Source of the DNA: an uncultured Corynebacterium sp.
Lineage (GTDB): Bacteria > Actinomycetota > Actinomycetes > Mycobacteriales > Mycobacteriaceae
Assembly: GCF_947253065.1 (NCBI RefSeq)
Contig: NZ_CAMXWS010000015.1
Span: 1-48,380, forward strand
Reading direction: 5' to 3'
DNA length: 48,380 bases
Shown: positions 23,901 through 31,600 of the stretch, piece after piece
How the letters are laid out: every line of letters begins with the position of its first letter
Numbering within the stretch: the stretch's first letter is position 1
Program-made: the position numbers and the translations under genes
The notes under the pieces: model-generated
Databases searched by the model: none
What the model was told of the DNA's origin: nothing
Seen by the model: only the letters and a program-made list of their open reading frames with translations

Positions 23901-24208
23901 CCCCGTCGGGGGAGCAGGGGACCAAGACATTCGTCCCCTCCGAGGTCATCTTCACCACCGTCACGGGTGAGCTGGATGTGACGATCTACGCCATCGACGA
24001 GAACACCATGGACACCACCGACGTCAACCACCTGCGCATCCTGGCGAATAGCACGCTCAAGGACGGACGCACCGTCATTGACATTGAGGGCGATCCAGCA
24101 GCTTCCGGCCTGGTGATCAGCTTCAGCGCCCCAGAAGGTAGCTCTGAATCGGAACCGTCCGCTGCAATCGTCCGGGGCATCACCGTGGTGGGCACCCGCC
24201 TGCGCTAA
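20957..24208 (+). CDS. murJ: MurJ lipid II flippase fused to pseudokinase and extracellular domain
   Basis: 1083 residues, ATG 20957 after AAGGTGAG. Residues 1-575 are the MurJ/MviN core: many membrane segments, with SRITGFIRTVMITSALG and AFNTANTLPNMI near the N-terminus. It flips lipid II across the membrane for peptidoglycan synthesis. Residues about 620-830 look like a protein-kinase fold without a recognisable HRD or DFG motif. A transmembrane helix is at about 868-900 (AGLVAVAITAVVLVAALTVY), then an extracytoplasmic beta-rich domain (PLTATAWGDGAD onward) of the kind found in mycobacterial Rv3910. In mycobacteria the phosphorylated pseudokinase recruits FhaA. Confidence 0.95.
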   Translation: MAEQTVAAAENAEDAESKTTSDRAVVRSTGSMAVATLMSRITGFIRTVMITSALGGAVASAFNTANTLPNMITEIVLGSVLTALVVPVLVRAEKEDPDRGAAFIRRLFTLTVTLLTVVTLLTVIGAPLLSKLMLDGNGHVNLVQTTSFAYLLLPQIMFYGLFSLFMAILNTKEVFRPGAWAPVANNVVSIVVMLLYMILPGQLDPAEPTGVMDPHILLLGLGTTLGVAVQCLIMLPALRRLKIDLRPLWGIDERLKQFGGMALAIVTYVAISQVGYIINNRIASGVDSSAPVIYMQHWQLLQVPYGIVGVTLLTAIMPRLSRNAADGDDEAVVRDLTVGTKLTFIALIPIIIFMTALGPDIGNALFGYGNFTNQEARTLGLTLSFSAFTLIPYALVMLHLRVFYAREEAWTPTFIIAGITLTKVVLATLAPTVAARPDQVVVLLGAANGFGFVAGALIGAFLLRRKLGSLGAAAVLHTSVWAAAAGLVGAAAALFVRFLLRLIPGGIPGLMAALGRRDSFGLLLEIMILGVVFVVVTGITLSFSKLPEVRNLGAALARIPGMSRFVRTGQTDEIEGTVNPQEASSQIYAADTFNTSPVPPPMSAGVVRGPRLVPGAAVSDGRFRLLRDYGASASARFWQAREQRTGRLVALTFVDTCGAAPLAPVTPREAALDAAGICLRTEKLGEMNLPAVAPVIETIRYRTGCLIVAEWVPGSDLKTVADSGATLLDEAVAAAMLPLTDSMARARNKGVLLGLDNRHRMRVAGDGTVFLAFPAVLPDADEESDQSAYAFALELLAGSAETDSLAGIVDAAREEPNYREIEDRLAEIAKVDTFENTSPIPIVPDWETEEEPEDYPEVKSRGGFGERGLGTFGTAGLVAVAITAVVLVAALTVYMVSLFGNTENSPITNESARDGAAQVSESLEDVDKSALEGKLPVIIAPLTATAWGDGADTDRNTDFEALVDNKDDTAASTNAGEYVLLTPSGEQGTKTFVPSEVIFTTVTGELDVTIYAIDENTMDTTDVNHLRILANSTLKDGRTVIDIEGDPAASGLVISFSAPEGSSESEPSAAIVRGITVVGTRLR

Positions 24209-24345
24209 GTCATCCCGCAAACGCAAGGCTCAAATGCGCACTGAAGTGTGCATTGCCGGCGCGCGCAATCACAGCGCACACGGCACAATGGGTGCTACAA
24301 CACCACATAATGGGATATCGGGGATTCGTTCGGGGGGACGAAAAC

Positions 24346-24936
24346 ATGCGGGATGCACTGCAGGAAAGAACAGACAAAAGGCTGGTCAAGGACTATATCG
24401 CGGGGGACAACCAAGCATTCGCGGTGATCGTGCAAAGGCATCGGCAGCGCATGCTGGCGGTAGCGCGGCGCTACGCGCGGAATGAGCACGATGCCCAGGA
24501 CATCGTCCAAGACGCCCTGTTCAAAGCCTCACGCAATATGCACACCTTCCGCGCCGAATCCGCGTTGACCACATGGCTGCACCGGCTCGTGCTTAACGCC
24601 GGTTTCGACCACGCCAAACGCGCGGAGAATAAACGCCAGCACACCAGCTTGGACGATTCGGAAAAGCTCAACCAGGACGCGAATATCTACCTCGCGCACG
24701 ACCCATTGGGCAACCTCGATCGCCTGCTCACCTTCCGCCAGGCCATGCAGAAACTCCCCGCATCGCAGCAACATGCGCTCATGCTTATCGACGTCGCCGG
24801 GCACACCATCAACTCCGCCGCCTCGCGCCTCGGCGTGCCAGCCGGCACCGTGAAGTCCCGCAGAAACCGCGGTCGGAGGGCCCTTGCGCACGCCCTTAAC
24901 CAGTCGGCCACTGGGGAACTACACTGGCATGCATGA
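24346..24936 (+). CDS. sigM: ECF RNA polymerase sigma factor SigM
   Basis: 196 residues from ATG 24346 (MRDALQERTDKRLVKDY), preferred because GGGGGGAC lies 6 bases upstream; a longer frame reaches 24253. Region 2 (DAQDIVQDALFKASRNMHTF, TTWLHRLVLN) and region 4 (LPASQQHALMLIDVAG, LGVPAGTVKSRRNRGRRAL) are intact, with no region 3, as in ECF factors. In C. glutamicum SigM drives disulfide-stress genes including trx genes. The stop overlaps the trxB start (ATGA); no anti-sigma gene lies between them, in contrast to mycobacterial sigM-rsmA. Confidence 0.92.
   Translation: MRDALQERTDKRLVKDYIAGDNQAFAVIVQRHRQRMLAVARRYARNEHDAQDIVQDALFKASRNMHTFRAESALTTWLHRLVLNAGFDHAKRAENKRQHTSLDDSEKLNQDANIYLAHDPLGNLDRLLTFRQAMQKLPASQQHALMLIDVAGHTINSAASRLGVPAGTVKSRRNRGRRALAHALNQSATGELHWHA
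24783..24793 (+). repeat. Iterated 11-mer, copy 10 (sigM)
   Basis: GCTTATCGACG, read as MLIDV within region 4 of SigM. Confidence 0.8.
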
Positions 24937-25991
24937 CTGAGTCGAACACTCCGAAATTCCCCACCGCTAATGCTCTTGGTGGGTTCACTACCTCCACTAC
25001 TCCGGAGACCGCTGAGACTGAACAGATGCAAGAAGACGCCCAGCACAGCGGCGCTGAAGCGGATACCAACAAGATCTATGACGTGATCGTTGTCGGCTCC
25101 GGCCCGGCCGGCTACACCGCAGCGCTGTACACCGCGCGCGCAAACCTGTCCCCGCTGGTTTTCGAAGGTTATGAATTCGGCGGCGAGCTGATGAACACCA
25201 CTGAGGTGGAGAATTTCCCTGGCTTCCAAAACGGCATCCAGGGCCCAGACCTGATGATGGAGATGCGCGCCCAGGCCGAGCGTTTCGGCGCTGACCTGCG
25301 CGCCGACATGGTTGACAGCGTGGAGCTGGAAGGCGACATCAAGAAGGTCGTCGTCGGTGATGAGGAATTCCACGCACGCGCCGTCATTCTTGCTACCGGT
25401 GCTGCACCGCGTCACCTGGGTATTCCGGGCGAGCAGGAGCTCACCGGCCGCGGTGTTTCCACGTGTGCGACCTGCGATGGCTTCTTCTTCAAGGACCACC
25501 ACATCGCCGTGGTGGGTGGCGGCGATTCCGCGATGGAGGAAGCCACCTTCCTTACCCGTTTCGGTTCCAAGGTGACCATCATTCACCGCCGCGAAGAGTT
25601 CCGCGCCTCCCAGATCATGCTGGACCGCGCGAAGGAGAATGAGAAGATCTCCTTCCTCACCAATGCAGTGGTCGAAGAGGTCCTAGAAGACGGCGGCAGT
25701 GTTTCTGGCCTGCGCGTCAAGGACACCCAGACTGGTGAAGAGTCCACCCTGGATGCCACCGCACTGTTCGTCGCCATTGGCCACGATCCGCGCTCCGGCT
25801 TCCTCAACGGCCAGGTCGCCACCGATGCTGAGGGCTATGTCACCGTTGAGCACCCGAGCACCAAGACGAATGTTCCTGGCGTCTTCGCAGCAGGTGACCT
25901 GGTAGACAATTACTACCGCCAGGCGATCACGGCAGCTGGTTCTGGTTGCCGTGCCGCTATCGACGCTGAGCACTACCTCGAGTCGCTCTAA
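24933..25991 (+). CDS. trxB: Thioredoxin reductase
   Basis: 352 residues. FAD-binding GSGPAGYTAALYTARA, redox-active CATC (STCATCDGFFF), NADPH-binding VVGGGDSAMEEA and C-terminal FAD contact GVFAAGDL are all present. It reduces thioredoxin with NADPH. An extra N-terminus of about 45 residues, rich in Thr/Glu/Gln, precedes the FAD domain; this is longer than usual and probably disordered. A later internal start is possible, but the ATGA overlap with sigM supports the long form. Followed by trxA after 62 bp. Confidence 0.97.
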   Translation: MTESNTPKFPTANALGGFTTSTTPETAETEQMQEDAQHSGAEADTNKIYDVIVVGSGPAGYTAALYTARANLSPLVFEGYEFGGELMNTTEVENFPGFQNGIQGPDLMMEMRAQAERFGADLRADMVDSVELEGDIKKVVVGDEEFHARAVILATGAAPRHLGIPGEQELTGRGVSTCATCDGFFFKDHHIAVVGGGDSAMEEATFLTRFGSKVTIIHRREEFRASQIMLDRAKENEKISFLTNAVVEEVLEDGGSVSGLRVKDTQTGEESTLDATALFVAIGHDPRSGFLNGQVATDAEGYVTVEHPSTKTNVPGVFAAGDLVDNYYRQAITAAGSGCRAAIDAEHYLESL

Positions 25992-26007
25992 AAAATCGCC
26001 GTTTTTT
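25990..26007. repeat. A/T-tract motif copy 6
   Basis: AAAAAATCGCCGTTTTTT starting within the trxB stop codon, in the trxB-trxA gap. Its A6/T6 arms can pair, but the stem has no GC part, so it is a poor Rho-independent terminator. Confidence 0.6.
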
Positions 26008-26053
26008 CATCCGGCGTCATAAACCAGCAGGTCAATAAAGCGAAGGAAGCATC

Positions 26054-26377
26054 ATGAGCACACCGATCGACATCACACAGAACACGTTCAAGTCGGAAGT
26101 CATCGAATCTGACGTCCCCGTTGTCGTTGACTTCTGGGCTGAATGGTGTGGCCCCTGCAAGAAGCTCTCGCCCATCCTCGACGAGGTGGCAGATGAGCTC
26201 GGCGACCAGGTGAAGGTGGCCAAGGTGAACGTGGACCAGGAGCGTACGCTCGCTGCAATGTTCCAGGTCATGTCCATTCCTAATGTGGCTATCTTCAAGG
26301 GTGGCGAGAAGGTTGACGAGTTCGTTGGCCTGGCACCGAAGGATGAGATTCTCACCCGCGTGAAGAATCATCTGTAA
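26054..26377 (+). CDS. trxA: Thioredoxin
   Basis: 107 residues, the usual thioredoxin length. Active site FWAEWCGPCKKLSP; cis-Pro in MSIPNVAIFKGG; C-terminal helix ILTRVKNHL. It reduces protein disulfides in the cytoplasm and is recycled by the adjacent TrxB. Ribosome-binding site GAAGGAAG 6 bases before ATG. The locus matches trxC of mycobacteria. Confidence 0.97.
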   Translation: MSTPIDITQNTFKSEVIESDVPVVVDFWAEWCGPCKKLSPILDEVADELGDQVKVAKVNVDQERTLAAMFQVMSIPNVAIFKGGEKVDEFVGLAPKDEILTRVKNHL

Positions 26378-26394
26378 CCGCATGGCAAGCGGTT
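26376..26394 (+). terminator. Hairpin after trxA
   Basis: AACCGC / GCGGTT with a 7-base loop, beginning in the trxA stop codon. Only a short T-run follows, so it would be an attenuating rather than a strong terminator ahead of cwlM. Confidence 0.4.
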
Positions 26395-26458
26395 TGTAGC
26401 GCCGCGGTGACAGTAAGATGAAACCGGTTGATCAGCCATGTGGTCAGGAAGGTGACTT

Positions 26459-27637
26459 GTGTTAGGCAATTATCGAGTGGGCGACTCCAGCGCGCGTGTC
26501 GCCGAGGTCCGCTCGACCCTTGCACGTCTGGGTCTTCTGACCAGCTTCGAGGGAGACGTGGGGGAGTGGGACCGTCTGCGGTTCTCCCAGTCGGAAATGT
26601 ATTTCGACGAGGAACTCTCTGACACGCTCAAGGCATTCCAGCAGTCCCGTGGCATTTTGCCGTCGGGTGAAATCGATGACATCACCCTGCGGGAGCTGCG
26701 CCATGCGTCCTACACCTTGGGTGCGCGTGCGCTGTCGTACCAGCCGAACCAGATTCTCGTCGGCGACGACGTGAGCCAATTGCAGAAACAGCTGCAGGAG
26801 CTGGGCTTTTATTCCGGGCGTATCGACGGGCACTTTGGTCCCGATACCCACGCATCCCTGTCGAATTATCAGTTGAATTACGGCATTCAGGATGACGGTG
26901 TGTGTGGCCCGGAAACCCTGCACGCTTTGAGTCTGCTGGGTCGCCGCATTACCGGTGGGTCTACGCAGGCAATCCGTGAGCGTGAGGTGGTCCGCATGGC
27001 GGGTCCGCGTCTGACGGGCAAGCGCGTGGTCATCGACCCGAATTTCAATACTGAACAGATGGCCACCATCCAGGGTCCCTTTGGTGAGATCACTGAAGAG
27101 GAGATCCTGTGGGACCTGGCTTCGCGTGTTGAGTCCCGCATGATCGCCGCTGGCATGGAGACCATCATGTCCCGCCCGCGCGGGGATAACCCGACGGCGA
27201 AGGCACGCGCTGATCTGGCGAATAGCTTTGAGGCGGACCTGCTGATCTCCCTGCAGCTGGACCGCTACCAGAACGACAAGGCCAATGGTGTGGCCACGTT
27301 CTACTTCGGTTCTGAATTGGGCGCGTCCTCGATGACCGGTGAGATGCTCTCCGGCTTCATCCAACGTGAGATCGTTGCTCGCACTGACCTGGGCAATAAC
27401 TACAACCATGGACGCACGTGGGAGCTGCTGCGTGCCACCGAGATGCCGTCGGTGGAGGTCGTGCTTGGTTATGTGACCAATGCGCACGACATGGAGATCG
27501 TCACCGACCCCACCCAGCGTGATGCGATCGCCGAGGCAATCGTCGTGGCAGTCAAGCGCCTCTACCTGCTGGAGCAGGACAACCAGCCAACTGGCACCTA
27601 CTCCTTCACGGAATTGCTCCGCGAAGAGCAGGACTAG
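26459..27637 (+). CDS. cwlM: CwlM-type pseudo-amidase regulator of peptidoglycan synthesis
   Basis: 392 residues, GTG start after AGGAAGG. No signal peptide, so cytoplasmic. Two peptidoglycan-binding-like repeats (about residues 5-70 and 95-155, the latter with LQKQLQELGFYSGRIDGHFGP), then an N-acetylmuramoyl-L-alanine amidase-3 fold (about 185-375). The zinc and catalytic positions appear lost: the usual 'DAGHGG' is DPNFNT, the 'SIHAN' histidine is replaced in ISLQLDRY, and the 'VELGF' glutamate is Val in VEVVLGYV. This fits mycobacterial CwlM, which does not cut peptidoglycan but activates MurA when phosphorylated by PknB. Convergent with parB. Confidence 0.88.
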   Translation: MLGNYRVGDSSARVAEVRSTLARLGLLTSFEGDVGEWDRLRFSQSEMYFDEELSDTLKAFQQSRGILPSGEIDDITLRELRHASYTLGARALSYQPNQILVGDDVSQLQKQLQELGFYSGRIDGHFGPDTHASLSNYQLNYGIQDDGVCGPETLHALSLLGRRITGGSTQAIREREVVRMAGPRLTGKRVVIDPNFNTEQMATIQGPFGEITEEEILWDLASRVESRMIAAGMETIMSRPRGDNPTAKARADLANSFEADLLISLQLDRYQNDKANGVATFYFGSELGASSMTGEMLSGFIQREIVARTDLGNNYNHGRTWELLRATEMPSVEVVLGYVTNAHDMEIVTDPTQRDAIAEAIVVAVKRLYLLEQDNQPTGTYSFTELLREEQD

Positions 27638-27648
27638 CTAGTAGCTGG

Positions 27649-28725
27649 TTAGTCAGTTCCCTCGATGAGCGCCAAGATGCGCTCAAAATCATCGCGGTCG
27701 CCGAATTCCACGACAATCTTGCCTTTGCGCTTGCCCATGGTGACGGAGACTTTGGTATCCCATTCGTCGGCAAGCCGCTCGGCGGCCTGGCGCAAGAACT
27801 CTGGCTGCGGCGTTGGCTGACGCTTCGCCTTTTCCGGCAGCTGGCCCTGGCGGTTGAGCAGGGTGACTGCTTCCTCCGTTGCGCGGACGGACAGGCCTTC
27901 GGCGACGATGCGATCGGCGAGCTGCTCCTGTGCTTCCGGACCGACCTTGACGCCGAGGAGCGCGCGAGCGTGGCCAGCGCTGAGAACACCGGCAGCGACG
28001 CGACGCTGAACCGGAACCGGCAGGTTGAGCAGGCGGATCGAGTTAGTGATCACCGGGCGAGAACGACCGAGACGGTCAGCCAACTGCTCCTGCGTGACAC
28101 CGAATTCCTCCAACAACTGCTGGTAGGCAGCGGCTTCTTCAAGCGGGTTGAGCTGGACGCGGTGGATATTCTCCAGCAACGCATCGCGCAGCATGTCCTC
28201 ATCGGAGGTCTCACGCACGATCGCTGGGATGCGCTTCAGCCCAGCCTTGGAGGAAGCGCGCCAACGGCGCTCACCCATGATGAGCTCGTAGCCGTCCTTC
28301 GCCGGGCGCACCACGATCGGCTGCAGCAGACCGAATTCCTTGACAGAGTGGACCAGCTCAGCCAGCTCATCCTCATCGAATTGGGTACGCGGCTGCTTCG
28401 CATTCGGGAAGATCTCCCCAATAGGGATCTCCTGGTAGCTCGCACCGAAAGAATCATTCTTGCCCGTGACCATCGCGGCCGGGACAGAAGAGGAACGACC
28501 CACGGTCGGCGCACCCGGAATGGTCGGGGCGCCCTTCACGCGCTTCTTCGGCTTAGCGCTCGAATCATCGCCCTCAGAGTTCGTATCGCGTGCGCCCTTG
28601 GTGCCGCCAATGATGACATCCGCTGCGCCATCGCCAAGCGGACCCGTCTTCTGGTGGTGGTCCGGATTCGACGGAATCAATGCTGCCAACCCGCGGCCCA
28701 GACCGCCCTTACGTTGCTCTGCCAT
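27649..28725 (-). CDS. parB: Chromosome partitioning protein ParB
   Basis: 358 residues. The N-terminal KGGLGRGLAALIP is the ParA-stimulating segment. The CTP-binding/ParB core (about residues 100-200) has IVVRPAKDGYELIMGERRWRAS. The helix-turn-helix is in GVTQEQLADRLGRSRPVITNSIRLL. The C-terminal dimerisation region has KGKIVVEFGDRDDFERIL. It binds parS sites such as those at 1840 and 7879 and spreads as a clamp, organising the origin region. Starts 8 bp after the parA stop. Confidence 0.97.
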   Translation of the reverse strand: MAEQRKGGLGRGLAALIPSNPDHHQKTGPLGDGAADVIIGGTKGARDTNSEGDDSSAKPKKRVKGAPTIPGAPTVGRSSSVPAAMVTGKNDSFGASYQEIPIGEIFPNAKQPRTQFDEDELAELVHSVKEFGLLQPIVVRPAKDGYELIMGERRWRASSKAGLKRIPAIVRETSDEDMLRDALLENIHRVQLNPLEEAAAYQQLLEEFGVTQEQLADRLGRSRPVITNSIRLLNLPVPVQRRVAAGVLSAGHARALLGVKVGPEAQEQLADRIVAEGLSVRATEEAVTLLNRQGQLPEKAKRQPTPQPEFLRQAAERLADEWDTKVSVTMGKRKGKIVVEFGDRDDFERILALIEGTD

Positions 28726-28733
28726 AGCTCTAC

Positions 28734-29678
28734 TTAGTCCTCCTCGCTCAACTGAGCGAAAATCTCGGGGCTGACACCGATCGGCCCAGTCGATTCATGT
28801 GGCTGATAATCGCCGCGGGTAGCCAATTCACGCGCCGCATCGAAATATGCCAATGCACCGCGTGAACCCGGGTCATATTCAATGACAGTCTGACCATAAC
28901 CCGGTGCCTCAGACACCTTCACCGAACGCGGAATCACATTCCGCATCACCACATCGCCGAACTGGCCACGGACTTCTTCCGCGACCTGCTCCGAGAGCTT
29001 CGTTCGACCATCGAACATGGTCAACAGCACAGCGGAGATGTGCAAGTTCGGGTTCAAGGCACCGCGGATCATGGTGATGTTATTCAGCAGCTGGCCCACG
29101 CCTTCCAGTGCGTAGTACTCACACTGAATGGGGATGAGCACCTCATCCACAGCATTCATTGCATTGATGGTGAGCAGACCCAGCGACGGCGGGCAGTCCA
29201 CGAAGACGTAATCAAAACCATGCTCGTCGAGGAAGCCACCACGGAGCGCATCGGCCAAGCGGTACTCACGACGCACGAGGCTGACTAGCTCAATCTCCGC
29301 GCCGGCCAGATCGATTGTGGCGGGAATGCACCACAAATTGTCATTATCACCAGAACGCTGGAGGGCTTCTTCAGCGGTGGCGGCACCAATCAGCAGCTCG
29401 TAGCTCGAAGTCTCCCCATCACGGTGGCCGGCACCGAGCGCGGTGGACGCATTGCCCTGCGGATCCAGATCCACCACGAGCACCTTGCAACCAAGCTTGG
29501 CCAAAGAAGCAGCCAGGTTCACCGACGTGGTGGTTTTACCCACCCCGCCCTTCTGGTTAGCCACCGTGATCAGACGCGGGTGCTCCGGCTTCGGCACAGT
29601 GGCCTTGCCATTATTCATCTGCGCCGCACGGCGAGCCGCCGCAGCAATCGGGGTGTCATCCCACTGCTGGTCGTCCAC
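28734..29678 (-). CDS. parA: Chromosome partitioning ATPase ParA (Soj family)
   Basis: 314 residues from GTG 29678, preceded by GGGAGG 4 bases away; GTG 29693 is an alternative that would add five residues. Deviant Walker A at NQKGGVGKTTTSVNLA, followed by LVVDLDPQGNASTALG and FVDCPPSLGLLTINAM. It moves ParB-bound origins apart; in corynebacteria this includes attachment at the cell pole. An N-terminal tail of about 40 residues precedes the ATPase domain. Upstream lie ACTAGT repeats and rsmG. Confidence 0.96.
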   Translation of the reverse strand: MDDQQWDDTPIAAAARRAAQMNNGKATVPKPEHPRLITVANQKGGVGKTTTSVNLAASLAKLGCKVLVVDLDPQGNASTALGAGHRDGETSSYELLIGAATAEEALQRSGDNDNLWCIPATIDLAGAEIELVSLVRREYRLADALRGGFLDEHGFDYVFVDCPPSLGLLTINAMNAVDEVLIPIQCEYYALEGVGQLLNNITMIRGALNPNLHISAVLLTMFDGRTKLSEQVAEEVRGQFGDVVMRNVIPRSVKVSEAPGYGQTVIEYDPGSRGALAYFDAARELATRGDYQPHESTGPIGVSPEIFAQLSEED

Positions 29679-29718
29679 GTGGCCTCCCGTCACGGTTTTA
29701 AGAATCAGTCAACCAAAA

Positions 29719-29749
29719 ACTAGTCAATCTCAGACTAGTTCAGACTAGT
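29719..29749. repeat. Three ACTAGT hexamers upstream of parA
   Basis: ACTAGT at 29719, 29734 and 29744. The last two lie within a tandem 10-bp repeat (CAGACTAGTT / CAGACTAGTA). The group lies 40-70 bp upstream of the parA start in the rsmG-parA gap. A related palindrome, ACTAGCTAGT, occurs at 27633-27642 between cwlM and parB. It could be an operator for parAB; no known consensus is matched. Confidence 0.4.
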
Positions 29750-29767
29750 AGAGCACCCGGACAACCG

Positions 29768-30409
29768 TTACCCAGCCCGCACAATGCGGATCAGGGTAGT
29801 GGGCTGTTCCAGCAGGCCTTCACCAACGGTGAGGATTTCCGCATCAGTGCCACCGGCCTTGGTGATCACCTTGGCATCGCGCTCGAGTTCGTCTGCAACA
29901 CTGGCGCCCTTCATCGCCGTCATGGACCCGCCGGGGCGGACCAGGGGAAGGGACCAGCCGGCCAGCTTGCCCAGGGGGGCGACGGCACGGGAAGTGGTGA
30001 CGTCGAAAAGCATCTTTTTCTGCTCTTCGGCGCGGCCACGCACAACCGTGACATTGTCCAGGCCGAGCTCTTCGGTGATTTCGCCGAGGTAGGTGGAGCG
30101 CTTGAGCAAAGGCTCGATCAGCGTGATCTTCAGGTCCGGGCGTGCAATCGCGAGCGGGATGCCCGGCAGGCCGGCGCCGGAGCCGATATCCGCAACGCTT
30201 TGGCCCTCTTCAAATGCCTCCGCGATGACCGCGCAATTAAGAATGTGGCGGCTCCACAGACGGGAGACTTCTTTCGGGCCGATGAAGCCACGCTCGGCGG
30301 CGGTGGTGGCCAGGGAATCGTGGTATGCCTGCGCGAGCGGAAGGCGGTCACCGAAGATCTCGGCGGCTGCCTGCGGCGCAGCTTCCCACGTGGGATGTGT
30401 GTCAGGCAT
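29768..30409 (-). CDS. rsmG: 16S rRNA (guanine-N7) methyltransferase
   Basis: 213 residues, formerly GidB. SAM-binding motif VADIGSGAGLPGIPLAIARPD, followed by ITLIEPLLKRSTYLGEI, and VTSRAVAPLGKLAGW, all typical of RsmG. It methylates G527 of 16S rRNA. It lies between yidC (5-bp gap) and parA, the conserved origin-proximal order. Confidence 0.96.
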   Translation of the reverse strand: MPDTHPTWEAAPQAAAEIFGDRLPLAQAYHDSLATTAAERGFIGPKEVSRLWSRHILNCAVIAEAFEEGQSVADIGSGAGLPGIPLAIARPDLKITLIEPLLKRSTYLGEITEELGLDNVTVVRGRAEEQKKMLFDVTTSRAVAPLGKLAGWSLPLVRPGGSMTAMKGASVADELERDAKVITKAGGTDAEILTVGEGLLEQPTTLIRIVRAG

Positions 30410-30414
30410 TTGCC

Positions 30415-31593
30415 TTAATTCCCCTTCTTCTTTCCCTTATTCTTCTTGCCCTTCTTCGGGTTATTGGGCTTGGCGCCGGGCTTGGGCTTGAGGCCTACAT
30501 CGGAATTGGAGTCAGTGCCGGTTTCGGACGCGGCCTCAGGTTTCGCCTTCGGCTCGTTTTCCGGATGGTTGTTGTTGGCGCGCTGCTTCGCGGCATCGCG
30601 CTGACGCTGCTTCTTGGAACGGTTATCCACCGTGCGTGCACCAGCGACCGGGGCGGAAGCGCGCTTTGCCTCACGCTTAGCTGCTTCCTCTTCTTCCTCT
30701 TCCTTGTCCATCTTGGCGTAGACGATCCTGGTCTGGAAGAAGGTCCAGATGTTATTGGACAGCATGTAGGTCAGCAGGCCGATGTGCCACAGGAAGCCGG
30801 TGAACAGCAGGGTTGCCGGGAGGAACCACAGCATCATGCCGTTCATGGTCTTCATCTGCATTTCCATCATTTCCGGCGAGCCCGGACCACTCTGATCCGG
30901 CTTCTTGCCAGCTGCAGCCTGCTCCGCCTGACGCTTGGCCATACGCTCGCGCTGACGGCTCATGGACATGCGTGCGTTGAAGTGGGTAAGCAGCACACAG
31001 GCAAGAACCAGCGGCATAGCCACCAAGATGATGTCCATGCGGGAGAAGTCCGATGGGGCGAACGCCGCGAACTGCTCTTCCGGCATAGACATGTAGGAAG
31101 ACAGCGGAATGCCAAACACACGGGCATCAAGGAAGGACTGGACATCTTCCGGAGAGAAGATGTAGTTCGCAGTATTGCGGTTCTCCTCCACAGACATGCC
31201 CAGACCGCCGGCACCAGTGCCGGTGCGGTTAAACGAACGCAGCACGTGGAACAGACCAATGAACACCGGCATCTGCACCAGCGGCACAATGCAGCTGGCC
31301 AACGGGTTCATGTTGGCTTCCTTGTACAGGCGCTGCATCTCCATCGCCTGCTTCTGCTGGTCCTTGCCGTATTTTTGGCGGATCTCCTGCATCTTCGGCT
31401 GGAGTTCCTGCATCTTGCGGCCAGAACGCAGCTGGTTCACCATCGGCTTCACCAGGAAGATACGGATGGTGAAAGTGAGGAACATGATCGCCAGCAGCCA
31501 CGAGGCACCAGAATCCGGCGAGAAAATGTAGCCGAAGATGTTGTGCCAGAACCACAGCACCGCTGAGATGGGCCAGTAGATGAAATTCAGCAC
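30415..31593 (-). CDS. yidC: Membrane protein insertase YidC
   Basis: 392 residues, GTG start (VLNFIYWPISAVLWF). Gram-positive-length insertase: a membrane segment at the N-terminus, the conserved KPMVNQLRSGRKMQELQPKMQEIRQKYG coiled region, further membrane segments near GLFHVLRSF and the MLWFLPATLLFTG region, and a long basic tail ending in lysine-rich repeats. The hydrophilic-groove arginine (IRIFLVKPM region) is expected. It inserts membrane proteins with or without SecYEG. yidD precedes it by 7 bp. Confidence 0.96.
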   Translation of the reverse strand: MLNFIYWPISAVLWFWHNIFGYIFSPDSGASWLLAIMFLTFTIRIFLVKPMVNQLRSGRKMQELQPKMQEIRQKYGKDQQKQAMEMQRLYKEANMNPLASCIVPLVQMPVFIGLFHVLRSFNRTGTGAGGLGMSVEENRNTANYIFSPEDVQSFLDARVFGIPLSSYMSMPEEQFAAFAPSDFSRMDIILVAMPLVLACVLLTHFNARMSMSRQRERMAKRQAEQAAAGKKPDQSGPGSPEMMEMQMKTMNGMMLWFLPATLLFTGFLWHIGLLTYMLSNNIWTFFQTRIVYAKMDKEEEEEEAAKREAKRASAPVAGARTVDNRSKKQRQRDAAKQRANNNHPENEPKAKPEAASETGTDSNSDVGLKPKPGAKPNNPKKGKKNKGKKKGN

Positions 31594-31600
31594 TGGTTGT

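Noticed and set aside
4326..24793. Alternating orientation of the first ten copies of the iterated 11-mer
   Set aside because: The strict reverse/forward alternation is striking but could be chance (about 1 in 500), and it breaks for the last two copies.
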